Shown piece after piece: positions 1 through 11,855 of a stretch of DNA of 64,000 bases (positions are counted from its first letter, which is position 1; the number at the start of each line of letters is the position of its first letter). The DNA comes from Lamellibrachia columna (lineage: Eukaryota > Annelida > Polychaeta > Sabellida > Siboglinidae): positions 34,040,363 through 34,104,362 of the forward strand of contig OY759263.1 of the NCBI GenBank assembly GCA_963662155.1, given 5' to 3'. The notes beneath the pieces are model-generated. The model was not told the origin of the DNA. It was given only the letters and a program-made list of their open reading frames with translations, and made no database searches. The translations under genes were made by a program, and so were the position numbers.

Positions 1-742
1 GCAAAATCCAAATGATGGCGAAGGGTACGTGTCACTAACACTTCCATCAACATACTAAGACAAACCTCAGTCACTAACACCTCCATCAGCATAGGAAGAC
101 AAACCTCAGTTACTAACACCTCCATTGGTACACTAAGACAAACCTCAGTCACTAACACCTCCATCAGCATACGAAGACAAACCTCAGTTACTAACACCTC
201 CATTGGCATACTAAGACAAACCTCAATCACTAACACCTCCATCGGCATACTAAGACAAACTTCAGTCACTAATACCTCCATCGGCGTACTAAGACAAACC
301 TCAGTCATTAACACCTCCATCAGCATACTAATACAAACCTCAGTCACTAACACCTCCATCGGCACACTAAGATAAACCTCAGTCACTAACACCTCCATTG
401 GTATACCAAGACAAACATCAGTCACTAACACCTCCATCAGCATCATCGGCATACTAATACAAACCTCAGTCACTAACACTTCCATCAACATACTAAGACA
501 AACCTCAGTCACTAACAACACCATACGCATACTAAGACAAACCTCAGTCACTAACACTTCCATCAACATACTAAGACAAACCTCAGTCACTTTCACCTCC
601 GTCAATAAAAAACATCCATCAGCAAGAAAATTCAGCATACAAAAACAAACCTCAGTCCTCATTTACTTTTTACAGAAAATTCTGATGATAAACCGTTTTT
701 TTTTATTTGGCCTTAGAATGTATTTTACAAAGGAATTATTTT
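1..742. repeat. 39-bp minisatellite block, first copy
   Basis: From about 31 to 600 a 39-base unit (cores such as ACCTCAGTCACTAACACC and TCCATCAGCATACTAAGACA) is repeated with small variations. 39 is a multiple of three, so the minus strand reads as an open 13-residue repeat; this follows from the unit length and is not evidence of a protein. The whole segment 1-742 recurs at 812-1505, so this is one arm of a larger duplication. It sits in what looks like the last intron of a plus-strand gene whose final exon starts at 1516. Confidence 0.9.
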
Positions 743-811
743 CACAGTCTCTCACCAGCGTGCTCATTTGAAAATAGGTGCCACAAAACATTTCCGAGTA
801 ACCAGTAATAA

Positions 812-1505
812 GCAAAATCCAAATGATGGCGAAGGGTACGTGTCACTAACACTTCCATCAACATACTAAGACAAACCTCAGTCACTAACACCTCCATCAG
901 CATACGAAGACAAACCTCAGTTACTAACACCTCCATTGGTACACTAAGACAAACCTCTGTCACTAACACCTCCATCTGCATACTAAGACAAACTTCAGTC
1001 ACTAATACCTCCATCGGCGTACTAAGACAAACCTCAGTCACTAACACCTCCATCTGCATCGTTGGCATACTAAGACAAACCTCAATCACTAACACCTCCA
1101 TCGGCATACTAAGACAAACTTCAGTCACTAATACCTCCATCAGCATACTAATACAAACCTCAGTCACTAACACCTCCATCGGCATACTAAGATAAACCTC
1201 AGTCACTAACACCTCCATCAGCATCATCGGCATACTAATACAAACCTCAGTCACTAACACTTCCATCAACATACTAAGACAAACCTCAGTCACTAACAAC
1301 GCCATATGCATACTAAGACAAACCTCAGTCACTAACACTTCCATCAACATACTAAGACAAACCTCAGTCACTTACACCTCCATCAGCAAGAAAATTCAGC
1401 ATACAAAAACAAACCTCAGTCCTCATTTACTTTTACAGAAAATTCTGATGAGAAATCGGTTTTTTTTATTTGGCCTAAAATGTATTTTACAAAGGAATTA
1501 TTTTC
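812..1505. repeat. 39-bp minisatellite block, second copy
   Basis: Positions 812 onward repeat the sequence beginning at position 1 (GCAAAATCCAAATGATGGCG), then the same 39-base array, then the same unique end (TGTATTTTACAAAGGAATTA). Array lengths differ between copies, as expected for replication slippage. The 69 bases at 743-811 separate the copies. The copy ends in the polypyrimidine tract that precedes the acceptor at 1513-1515. Confidence 0.88.
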
Positions 1506-1515
1506 TTTGCTGCAG

Positions 1516-1629
1516 GACAAGATTTCAGCAGTGACATTAAAAGGACCAACTTTAAATCAGATGAACGATGCGTCTGGTCTAATGACAGAAAACGATGCTT
1601 TTGAGGGCATAGGTGATGATGACCTCTGA
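1516..1629 (+). CDS. probable terminal coding exon of an unidentified gene
   Basis: The acceptor TTTCTTTGCTGCAG ends at 1515. If the exon enters at a codon boundary it reads 37 codons and stops at TGA 1627-1629, ending in the acidic tail EGIGDDDL. If it enters with two bases of a split codon, it reads a shorter basic tail (ending RKRCF) to TGA 1602-1604; the remaining phase meets a stop almost at once. I prefer the longer acidic reading. I do not recognise the protein. Upstream exons would lie left of the window. Candidate poly(A) signals (AATAAA) lie at 2065 and 2413 on the same strand. Confidence 0.45.
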   Translation, partial: DKISAVTLKGPTLNQMNDASGLMTENDAFEGIGDDDL

Positions 1630-4470
1630 CCCATTTCGTTGACATTTGACCTAATTATTGGTTGTGTGCTGCTGACTGAGAACTATGCAATATTAAATAG
1701 AATGTTTATAGCTGCTCACTGCAAACCATCATGGACAAGAAGAAACCACTGCATTTGATTGGAAGAAATGTCCTGGTTTCAGTTTGTTCTTATGTGCAAT
1801 TAAATGCAATTATTATATCAAAATCGTGGAATATGATGAATGAATTTATTAACTATTGAATGTAGGTTTAGGGGATGTTTTGAATTGTTTGATCATAACT
1901 ATCGGCATTACTGGTGATGGTGTCAAAGCATATCTGATGTTCATATGTGTAGTGCATGTAAAGTGATAGTTTGAACAGATCACAAAAAAACAACCATACC
2001 TGGACGTTCGTGGGAGTTTGTAACTTTTTAATTTGGCCTAGAGCTTAAGCGTTTATAATGCAGGAATAAACAGTTACACATGGTAGGCAGGAATAGGCAG
2101 TGAACACACATTCTTGCGTGTGGATATATAAATATTATAACTGAAGCTTTTTGGATCTGGACTTTTCTTGAGCCACAAATGTGTCCAGCTAGTCAGTGCA
2201 AGGGCAGTGTTAGAAATGTCTGTTACTGCAGTAACTTGCCATGGACGTGAATGTAGTCTTGTCAATGCATTTTGTTATGCCAATCATATATCTGAGTGCA
2301 TGTTAATGTTGAACATGTAGCCAAACGGTAGAAGATGATTGGATAGATAGGAGCTGATCTTTGCGAGATTAGAAAAGTGTAAACATTTTTATGGCCTTTA
2401 AAATGTTTATACAATAAACCAGAAAGGATTTGATGTTATAAACCAGGGAATGTTGCAGTAATTAGTAGACAGTGATTATAATCAAAGCATTTTAGACGAG
2501 GTTTAGGGTTAAATCTTAACCTGCGTGGTATATTTCTGTAGATCAGTCTTACATGTTGCCATAACAGTGTGCCTCATATAAGCTTAGCAGCCGTATAATT
2601 CCGGATGCTGTGTTTTGAACTAGTAAATTAATACCGTAGCCGTATCTGTTATCACATGTGCCAAAACGATATTTCTTTAAAATGGCTACAACATTTTTCA
2701 GTTACTTTTTTAATGTTGATACATTCCCTGTCAGTATTTGTTTAGAAATAAATTCTAAATGTCACCTATAGTAAACTGTTTCCCCAAATCTTTCTTTAAA
2801 AAAAATTGTCGTTACCAGCCTTTTAAGCGACAATAAATACTGTTTACCATGTTGCGATATGTATGTATGTTTTACATAACTGGTGGCGTAATTTGGTCTT
2901 TTCCAGCCCGTGATAGAAATATTGCCAGAAAATACAGAAATGTCAGCTGGAATAAAATGTCAGTGGAATATGATAACAAGTTAGACCAACATATGTACCA
3001 AGGTCTTGCTCAGAACATACCTGACTGCATTATTAACATATTATGATATCACTGCATTGAACTAATGGCTTTGCCTACTTCAATAAAACGTATTATGTAC
3101 ATATATGCATAATGGTTTGTGTTTTTGTTGTATTAAAAGTGTCTGTATCGAAGGCTGGGTCCAGTTACAAAAATCTATTTAAATTTTTCAGATCAATTAA
3201 AATTACACTTCTAAAATGTTCAAATCAATTACAATTACACTATTTCAATTACACTTGCATTTGTATTATGCAGCACCATTTGTTGATTGTGTAGGATGTG
3301 TTGTTGATTGTGTGTTTGAATAATACGATTGATAAACAAATATAATGGACTTGGTGATATTTGTACATTTTGTTGAAACGTGACTTCATGTTTTAAAATA
3401 CAATTAGCTAGATAAATATTATTGTTCTTTATAAATATAATGTAATGTTTGCTTGGTTCATTATTAATGTTTTATGACATGGAGTACAGTACAACTATAG
3501 AAAAGACTACAACTATTTGAAATCCTAATGAGTCTCTCCAATCTACTAAGCCATTTCAAAGCAATTCGACTTATAAAATGTAACCACAAATAATTCATAC
3601 CAGTACATTAGCAATGTTCACATCAAGATACTTCTCAGGGGGATTTTGTCTATACCCCCTTTGTGTACACCCATTCCCTTGGTGTACACCCATTCTGTCT
3701 ACTGTGTTACACCCAAATTGGTTTATTTGGCAGTTGTATTTTGAGGTTGTACCCTAGTTTGCCTACCATGAGTCTCTTGGCTTCAAGCCCAGTCAGCATT
3801 CTTACATAATAAACCTGTGGGCTGTAGCTCACTCTCAATTGAGTTTATTTACTGACTTGGGCAGTGTTAATTAAGTGATCTAAGTACTGTATCAACAGAA
3901 ACCACAACCTGGCCCTTCACTATGTACACATAGTCACAGAAAAGACAGACCAATGACCTTGAAACAGCTAATGGTGATGCCTTTTGGGCATATTTGGAGG
4001 CCAGGTGTGAAATGTTTGCTGCCAGATTGCAATTAAATATTGCTCAAGAGGAAGGCCAGAGGTATTTAGTTGGTGAAATTGTTAAATCTGAATATTCCTT
4101 TGATTATATGTCCTGCAGGTGTTATAATTAAGATCATGATTTTCAATTTGTGTGAGAGTATTTATATTTTTGTACAGTTTTTCTGGTAGTTTGTTATTAA
4201 ACATACTGTAATTGATTGGTTGTAATTGATGCCATTACATAACATATTTCATTTACAATTACAACAGAATTTCAAAACCAAAATCGATAACAATTACAGC
4301 ATTGTTGCTGTAATCAATTACAATTACACAATTGGAACCAAACCTGTCAGTATCTAGGCGGCACTTATGGAGTACAATAAAAAGGAATGGCCAAACAAGA
4401 ATTGATGCTATCAAACTCTGGTGTCGGTTGGTGCTGTGGATTTTGCAGAAAACTAACGCAGATATACTGA
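1630..4470. other. stretch without recognised gene
   Basis: AT-rich sequence. The first few hundred bases are probably the 3' UTR of the exon ending at 1629. Short open frames at 2849-3046 and 3112-3294 look random in composition and have no splice or domain support. I see no repeat array or RNA gene. Confidence 0.6.
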
Positions 4471-7400
4471 AGAGTAGATTTAACAAGATTGCCATTCCAA
4501 ACAACAAGTTCCAGATGGCAAGTAGACAAGGACGCCATTGGCTTTTCGAGAGTCCAATAATTTTATCATCTATGTGTAGCCTGCCCTTATCAGATACCTG
4601 TCAATTCTATTTTTAAACATTCACACTATCATTTGGCAGTTTGTTCCATTCATTAATCACCCTCTGTGAGAAAGAGTACTTTCTCATGTCCAACCTACAC
4701 TTTTCCTTAACTAATGCTGCTTTGTGTTCTCTGGTTCTACTGCCTTCTTTAAGTTTGAATAACATATTCCTATCAACATCCTCGTAACCGTTCACTATTT
4801 TAAACACTTCTATTTGGTCTCATCTTAGTCTCCTGGTCTCTAGTGTTGTCAAACCACATTGTAATAGGCAGCTTTCATAACTAAGGTCTCTCAATTCTGG
4901 AATCATTTTAGTTGCTCTTCGTTGTGTTCTTTCTAGCTTGTCTATGTCCTTCTTATGATACGGCCTCCTTGCTTGTATACAGTATTCCAAATGTGGTCTA
5001 ACTATTGCTTTGTACAGGGGTACAATTAGCTGTTTCTCCTTATACATAATAGTTCTCCTAATTAGCCCAAGAATTTTATTTCCTTTTGAAGCAGCAATCC
5101 CACATTGCTCTGAAACTTTCATGTCAGCACTAAACGTTACTCCCAAGTCCTTTTCTTGTGTGGTTCTACCTAGTACAGCATCCCCCATTTTATATTCTTC
5201 GTCCATGTTTCCATGTCCTATGTGTATACATTTACAATTCCCAAAATTGAATAACATTTGCCATTTTTCTGACCATTTAACTAATTTATCTAGATCATCC
5301 TGTAAACTTTTTTTATTATTATTACATTTATGCATCTACTATTACTCTCTGTCTTCTGTGTGTAAGCCACTTTTATGTCCAGTTGATTACATCATTACCT
5401 ATACCATGGGCCTTTAGTTTAAGTAACAATCTTTGATGTGGCACTTTATCAAAAACTTTCTGAAAATCTAAATAGACAACATCCACTGGTGACCCGTCAT
5501 CTACCCACTTTGTAATTTCTTCCAAAAAACATAAGAGATTGGTTAGACATGACCTTTCTTTTAGGAACCCATGTTGAGATGTATTTATTAATTTATGTTT
5601 TACTTTAAGGAATTCTACCATGTGGTCTCTAATTAATGTTTCGAGTAATTTATATACAACTGATGTTAAACTCACTGGTCTGTAATTTTCTGGCTTGTTC
5701 CTCGATCCCTTCTTAAATAGTGGAGTAATGTTTGCTTCTTTCCATTCTGCAGGAACTATTCTAGTGACAAGTTAAACACTTTTGCAAGTGGTGTACTAAT
5801 TTGCTCAACAATTTCCTTAAGCAGTTTTGGTGGTATCCCATCAACTCCAGGTGATTTATTATCATTCATCTTCTTAATTTTCTTTGCTATCATTTCAGGA
5901 GTTATAAATTTACTGCCTTAAATGGTCTGATTTATTGCCCTCAAATTTAGTAAATGGAACTGGAAGTGAGCTGATATCTTCTGTGGTAAAAACTTAGCTG
6001 AAATACTCATTCAGGACCTCTGCCATTTGAAACCCGTCTGAAATTATGTTTCCACTGTTGTTTTCCAGTGGTCTGACCTTATCTCGAACTTTCTGTTTAC
6101 TCCTTACATAAGCATAGAAACTCTTGCTGTAATTTTTTATATTACTTGCCAATTTTTTTTCAAAGGTTTTTTTAGATTTTCTAATTTCAGTTGTAGCTAG
6201 GTTAAGAGACTCTTTGTAGTTTGTGTAGTCTTCTACATTTCCAGCTTGTCTATATACCCTCCACAGCATCTGTTTGTGAGCAATTTTTCTAATAGCCTCT
6301 TTTGACAGGTGTTTCTTCCTGGACCTTTTCCCTTGTTTTCTTAATGGAAAAAATTTCTCAATAATGCCCTCAATTTCATATTTTAAACAAGTCCAGCATT
6401 CTGTTGCTGTCTTGTTCTTCAGCAAGTTATTCCAATCTATATTTGCTAGATATGCTCTCACCTCTTTATATTTACCTTTGTTGAAGTTCCTCCTCCATTG
6501 GTTTATATATGTATTCCCTGTTTTTACTTTTATATTAAACTGGATTTGGTTATGGTCACTTGAACCCAAAGGTTTGTGTACTTTAACATTGTCAACTAAT
6601 TCATTTTGAGATGACAACATTAAATCTAACACATTCCCACCTCTGGTTGTTGAGTAAGGAAACAATCCTGTGTTAGAAGTAGAAACTGATGGTTGTCACC
6701 TCCAGCACTCTCAAATGATTCCCATTGTATATGGCCATGGTTAAAATCACCCATTATAACACATTCCCCCTTGCTCACCTCCGTTATCGCCTTGTGTAAT
6801 TTACATCTTCCTCTTGTCCTATGTTAGGACTATGATAAACTACTCCTATTGTTAATGTTAAGTTCCTGGTAACTATGTTATACCAAATTGCTTCCTCACA
6901 ATCTGCTTCACTTTTCAGTGTTATTTCATATGCTTGGATAGATTCCTTAATATATAAAATTACTCCACCTCCCCTTCTTTCTCGTCTATCCTTCCTAAAC
7001 ATTACATAACCTGTCAGTGCTAACTCGGCATCTACTATATCTTTATTTGCCCATGATTCTGTGATGCCTATTACATGAGGATCAATATCTACTACCATAA
7101 TGTCTAACTCACTTTTTTATTTACTATGCTCCTGGCATTTAAGCATACACATTTAAGTTCATTTTCTGACATTATTGGTGAACATTTCTTTGGATGTGTA
7201 TTTGTAGTAGTTTAAATAATTTATGGTACCTGTGCCATCGTCGACAACCCTGACAAACTCACACCCAAGAACTGCAGCACCCTTCCCTGTCAGATGAAGT
7301 CATCTCTTCCCACAAAGTTTAACCACATGTCTACGAAGCCTACTCCCTCCTCCATACATACCTTCTGTACTTGTGTGTTGATTGCCATCCTCCTACAGTT

Positions 7401-7935
7401 CCTATATTCCTCACCCCTGCCTCCCATTATTGGTAATATCCCCGACAATACTGTCCAATTCGTGCCTCTTTAAGTGTCTTGACCAACCTCCTGTACTTAC
7501 CAACGATGGCCGACGTTCCCTCCTTCTCGGCATTGCTCGTTCCCACATGCACAAGAACAGCACCTCCCTTGCCACCACCCATGACTTGTCCTGCCTTCGC
7601 TGCTATAACCTCTATTTTTGCCCCTGGTAGGCATACTGTTATATCATCTCCTCTGTTTACAATTTTATCCACTTTCCTAATGATGGAATCCCACATAAAT
7701 ACTTGGTCTTTCCTCGCCTTCCCTTGTGATACTACATCAGCAAAGCTCCTCTCCTGTCGCACACTATGCCCCCTTTCTCTTCTATCATCAACCTCTACTG
7801 TCTTACCACCTGGTAATCCCTCTCCACTCACCCGCTTACCTCTCTTGTTGCATACTCTGCCTCCTCTCATCTTTCTTCTTCTGATCCACAGTCTTCTCCT
7901 TTTCTCTGCAAGTGTGGATGTACGCTGAATCATCT
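4471..7935 (-). mobile_element. decayed CR1-like LINE, copy A
   Basis: Read on the minus strand from 7935 down, this shows an ORF1 esterase-like domain (7933-7427), an AP-endonuclease domain (pieces within 7098-6660, with ITESWA and SDHNQ motifs), a linker (6665-5994), reverse transcriptase (5675-5373, with YLDFQKVFDKVPHQ) and the RT C-terminal region (5335-4613). Frameshifts and stops break it into at least five frames, and the RT segment carrying the FADD box between about 5372 and 5336 is deleted. The Ser block of the esterase reads WDS instead of GDS. The 3' tail near 4471-4560 resembles that of copy B. CR1-like families with an esterase in ORF1 are known. Confidence 0.9.
7427..7933 (-). 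pseudogene. ORF1 (esterase-like) of CR1 copy A, decayed
   Basis: A basic N-terminal stretch is followed by an SGNH/GDSL-like core. Block I is changed to WDS where copy B has GDS, and block III reads HVGTSN where copy B has HVGTNN. Downstream, near 7250-7330, the minus strand continues in another frame toward the expected catalytic Asp/His region, where a stop interrupts it. The protein is the auxiliary ORF1 product of CR1-like LINEs. The lost Ser-block glycine and broken frame make this a pseudogene. Confidence 0.75.
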
Positions 7936-8125
7936 GTACTTCCTGTCTTGGTCATCTGTACTTCCTGTCTTGGTCATCTGTACTTCCTGTCTTGGTCATC
8001 TGTACTTCCTGTCTTGGTCATCTGTACTTCCTGTCTTGGTCATCTGTACTTCGTGTCTTGGTCATCTGTACTTCCTGTCTTGGTCATCTGTACTTCCTGT
8101 CTTGGTCATCTGTACTTCATCCCAC
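7918..8125. repeat. 22-bp tandem array
   Basis: About nine copies of TACTTCCTGTCTTGGTCATC plus TG, nearly identical. The array lies at the 5' end of LINE copy A (minus orientation). 22 is not a multiple of three, so it does not maintain one peptide repeat. It starts inside one arm of an inverted repeat (7912-7943 against 8418-8447). Confidence 0.9.
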
Positions 8126-8529
8126 TTACTGTCTAGTCTGAATGCAGCTTACAAGCGATGGTAGTTAATTAAGCTGAGGTTGACATCCTAGCTTCCACGG
8201 GCTTCCGACTACATTAGTACCTCTGGCAGACTGACCTGTTAAAACGCTGATTTTTTAGTTGCTTTGTTAACCACTAATATTGCTGGCTGGGATTTATTGG
8301 GTTCTTACCTTTAATTACCCGTCGTCGCTGGTCGGATGGGTGATGACGGGCATTTTGTGGGAACATTCTTTGAAGTTTGGGCACGGAAACATGTCAACCA
8401 AGACAGCAAGTGGGACGAAATACAGATGATTCAGCAGACATCCACACATGGTGCGGGATAAACTGACAACTCCACGTTTCAACAGGTCAATCTGCCAGAT
8501 CTACTATAGTACTACTACCACCCCTGGCT

Positions 8530-8785
8530 AGCAAGGATGAAGGTTGACCTACTATAGACATGTGACCAGAACCGATAGCAGCTTGTGTAAAGGGATAATG
8601 CAGGGAGTGGTTGAAGGAAGAAGGCAAGGGTGTCTAAGGATGACGAGGCCCAGTGGCACCAAGGAATCTATCAATATGATTATGCAGGACGTAAGAACAA
8701 TGGTGAAAAATTTAATGGATTGGCATGGCCTTTTCTCGAGGGTCAGCCATGGTCGAAAGTGCTTAAAAGTGACTGAGTGAAGATG
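8530..8785 (+). pseudogene. C-terminal end of a non-LTR endonuclease/reverse-transcriptase ORF
   Basis: The frame 8544-8780 reads the carboxy-terminal block typical of RTE/L1-like LINE polyproteins: a YxxHVxR motif, then GVVEGRRQG, then a Trp-His pair near the end. It lies on the strand opposite to the two CR1 copies around it, so it is a 5'-truncated insertion of another family. Confidence 0.6.
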
Positions 8786-8979
8786 GTATGTTGCACCTTA
8801 ATTTTGACACTTGTCTGATTAACAGCAAACGTAGTTGCAAACTTCCATACAAGTTGTATTAGTTAATAATAGATTGTGGTATTTAACAAGATTTAACAAG
8901 ATTTGCCATCCAAGCCAAAGGCCCAGATGGCAAGTGGACAAGGAAGCCATTGGCTTATCGAGAGTCCAACAATGTTCAT

Positions 8980-11853
8980 CTACTTATAACCCGCCCTCCT
9001 GAGATATGTGTCAACCTTGTTTTTAAACATATTCACGCTGCTAGCAGTTACACAATCTGTAGACAATTTGTTCCATTCATTTATTGTCCTCTGTGAGAAC
9101 GAGTGCTTCCTGATGTCCAATCTACATTGATCCTTTACTAATTTTACCTCATGTCCTCTAGTTCTGCTATCCTTCTTGAGTGAGAAAAACATATTTCTAT
9201 CAATATTTTCATACCCATTCAATATCTTAAAAACTTCAATCTGATCTCCTCTTAACCTCCTTGTCTCTAGAGTTGTTAAACCACATTCTTTCAGGCGTTC
9301 TTCATAACTAAGGTCTCTCAGTTCTGGAATCATTTTAGTTGCTCTCCTTTGTATGCGTTCAAGCGTATCTATATCTTTCTTACGATATGGTCTCCATGCT
9401 TGTATACAGTATTCTAAATGAGGTCTAACTATTGCTTTATAAAGAGGTATAATTAACTTTTTTCCCTTGTATGTTATGTTTCTTCTAATCAATCCAAGAA
9501 TTTGATTACCCTTTGAAGCTGCAATACCACACTGCTCTGAAACTTTCATATCAGCGCTTATTGTAACTCCTAAGTCCTTTTCTTTTACAGTAGTACCCAA
9601 AACAGTATCTCCCATTTTATAGTTTACATTCAAGTTCCCATGTCCTGTATGTAAGCATTTACATTTCCCAAAATTGAACAACATCTGCCATTTCTCAGAC
9701 CATTTCACTAATCTGTCTAGATCGTTTTGTAAATGTTGTTTATCACCATCAGTATTAACCTTTCTAAACAGTTTTGTGTCATCCGCAAATTTCAGTACGT
9801 TACTTGTTATACTGTCGTCCAAGTCATTGATATAAATTAAGAATAATATAGGTCCTAATACTGATCCTTGAGGTACCCCACTCAAAACCGATTTCCAATT
9901 TGAAACTTCTCCATCTACTACAACTCGTTGTCTTCTGTCAGTCAGCCATTGTTCTATCCAGTCAGTTATGCTGTCCCCGATACCATGGGCTTTTAATTTA
10001 AGTAGTAATCTTTGATGTGGCACTTTGTCAAAAGCTTTCTGAAAATCTAAGTAGATAATATCTACTGGCGATCCCACGTCTATCCACTTAGTGATTTCTT
10101 CCAAAAAACATAACATATTTGTTAAGCATGACCTCGCTTTAAGGAAACCATGTTGAGATGAATTTAATAATTTATGCTTAACGAGGAATTCCACCATATG
10201 GTCTTTAATTAACCTTTCTAATAATTTACAAATCACTGACGTTAAACTCACTGGTCTGTAATTCTCTGACTTGTTTCTCGAACCCTTTTTAAATAATGGT
10301 ATGATGTTTGCTTCTTTCCATTCAAACGGAACAACTCCCTCTTTTAATGACAAGTTGAATACTCTTGCAAGTGGTATACTGATTTGTTCTACTGTTTCCA
10401 TTAGTAATTTTGGAGGAATCCCATCCACTCCCGGTGATTTGTTATCCTTCATTGCCTTTATTTTCTTAGCTACCAATTCTGGAGTTACAACTAACGGACC
10501 TAAATAGTCAGATTTAGCCCCCTGAAATTTAGCATCAGCAACTGGTAATGAACTAATATCTTCTTTGGTAAACACTGAACTGAAGTAACCATTTAGGTCT
10601 TCCGCCATTAAAAACCCCTGTGATATTATATTTCCAGCACTGTCTTCTAGAGGTCCAACCTTGTCTTGTACGTTTTGTTTACTCCTGACATATGCATAAA
10701 AACTCTTGCTGTCATTTTTTATGTTACATGCTAGTTTTTGCTCATAGCTTCTTTTAGATTGTCTGATTTCAGTTGTAGCTGCATTAAGTGCCTCTTTGTA
10801 TTTTGCATAGTCTTCGTCCTTTCTGGTACGCCTATAAACCCTCCACATAGTTTGTTTTAGCATTATTTTTCTAATAGTCTCTTTTGACAAGTGTTTCTTT
10901 CTACACCGTTTTCCTTGTTTTTGGAAGGGAACAAATTTATCGATGATACTCTCAATTTCATATTTTAGAATATTCCAACATTCAATTGCGGTCTTATTCA
11001 TCAGCATGTTATTCCAATCTAGCTTTGCTAAGTATTTTCTCATATCTTTGTAGTTACCTTTGTGGAAGTTTCTCTTGTACGTTTTCTTATTTTTACTTTC
11101 TGATTTTACATTGATGTCAAAATGTATTTGATTATGGTCACTATTACCCAATGGTTCAAATATTTTTACATTGTCCACTAATTCTTTTTGTGATAACAAA
11201 ACTATATCTAATACATTTTCTCCCCTGGTTGGTTCTAGTACGTGCTGAGTAAGAAAGCTATCCTGGATTAAAAATAGAAATTGTTGGTCCTCAATCCCTG
11301 TGCTCTCTAGAGAATTCCATTGTATGTGTCCATGGTTAAAATCTCCCATTATGATACATTCCCCTTTACTAACTTCCTTTATAGCGTTTTTTATTTTTGT
11401 GTTGTCCTCTTCGTTTATGTTTGGACTTCGGTAAACTAATCCAATAGTTAATTTTGAATTACCTGAAACAATTTTGCACCAAACAGCTTCATCGCAATCT
11501 GCTTCCCTTTCTAGTTTTATTTCATAAGCCTGAATAGATTCTTTAACATATAAAATAACTCCCCCGCCCCTTCTTCCTATTCGATCTTTCCTAAACATTA
11601 CATATCCTGTCAGTCCTAATTCAGCATCTGTTATATCTATGTTGGCCCATGATTCAGTTATACCAATTATGTGAGGGTCAATATCTTCTACCATAATGTT
11701 TAATTCGTTTTTCTTATTTACTATGCTCCTTGCATTTAAACATACGCATCTATAACCTTTTTCAGAGATGTTTTTCGGATGATTTGATATTGGTTTATCT
11801 GTGCTAGTGGCCTCTTGTTCTGCTTGAGACACCTCTAGGTAACCCCCCTGCAC
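8980..11853 (-). CDS. ORF2: AP-endonuclease + reverse transcriptase (CR1-like LINE)
   Basis: 957 codons without interruption. The enzyme nicks target DNA and reverse-transcribes its own RNA at the nick. Counted from the GTG at 11853: endonuclease about residues 35-245 with CLNARS (39-43), ITESWA (65-70), MGDFN (169-173) and SDHNQI (238-243); linker to about 460; reverse transcriptase about 460-740 with LDFQKAFDK (602-610), SGVPQGSVLGP (658-668) and catalytic FADD (689-692); C-terminal region to LRRAGYK. The first codon shown is GTG, and the first true ATG in frame is residue 54, inside the endonuclease. The frame opens just upstream of the ORF1 stop (TAG 11856-11858), so translation coupled to ORF1 termination is likely (inference). 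Length and domain order fit CR1-like ORF2. Confidence 0.95.
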   Translation of the reverse strand: MQGGYLEVSQAEQEATSTDKPISNHPKNISEKGYRCVCLNARSIVNKKNELNIMVEDIDPHIIGITESWANIDITDAELGLTGYVMFRKDRIGRRGGGVILYVKESIQAYEIKLEREADCDEAVWCKIVSGNSKLTIGLVYRSPNINEEDNTKIKNAIKEVSKGECIIMGDFNHGHIQWNSLESTGIEDQQFLFLIQDSFLTQHVLEPTRGENVLDIVLLSQKELVDNVKIFEPLGNSDHNQIHFDINVKSESKNKKTYKRNFHKGNYKDMRKYLAKLDWNNMLMNKTAIECWNILKYEIESIIDKFVPFQKQGKRCRKKHLSKETIRKIMLKQTMWRVYRRTRKDEDYAKYKEALNAATTEIRQSKRSYEQKLACNIKNDSKSFYAYVRSKQNVQDKVGPLEDSAGNIISQGFLMAEDLNGYFSSVFTKEDISSLPVADAKFQGAKSDYLGPLVVTPELVAKKIKAMKDNKSPGVDGIPPKLLMETVEQISIPLARVFNLSLKEGVVPFEWKEANIIPLFKKGSRNKSENYRPVSLTSVICKLLERLIKDHMVEFLVKHKLLNSSQHGFLKARSCLTNMLCFLEEITKWIDVGSPVDIIYLDFQKAFDKVPHQRLLLKLKAHGIGDSITDWIEQWLTDRRQRVVVDGEVSNWKSVLSGVPQGSVLGPILFLIYINDLDDSITSNVLKFADDTKLFRKVNTDGDKQHLQNDLDRLVKWSEKWQMLFNFGKCKCLHTGHGNLNVNYKMGDTVLGTTVKEKDLGVTISADMKVSEQCGIAASKGNQILGLIRRNITYKGKKLIIPLYKAIVRPHLEYCIQAWRPYRKKDIDTLERIQRRATKMIPELRDLSYEERLKECGLTTLETRRLRGDQIEVFKILNGYENIDRNMFFSLKKDSRTRGHEVKLVKDQCRLDIRKHSFSQRTINEWNKLSTDCVTASSVNMFKNKVDTYLRRAGYK

Positions 11854-11855
11854 TT

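Noticed and set aside
742..1371. 209-codon minus-strand frame made of 13-residue repeats (TEVCLSM...MEVLV)
   Set aside because: It follows from a stop-free 39-base minisatellite unit; the array lies in intron-like sequence and the first array copy has no equivalent intact frame.
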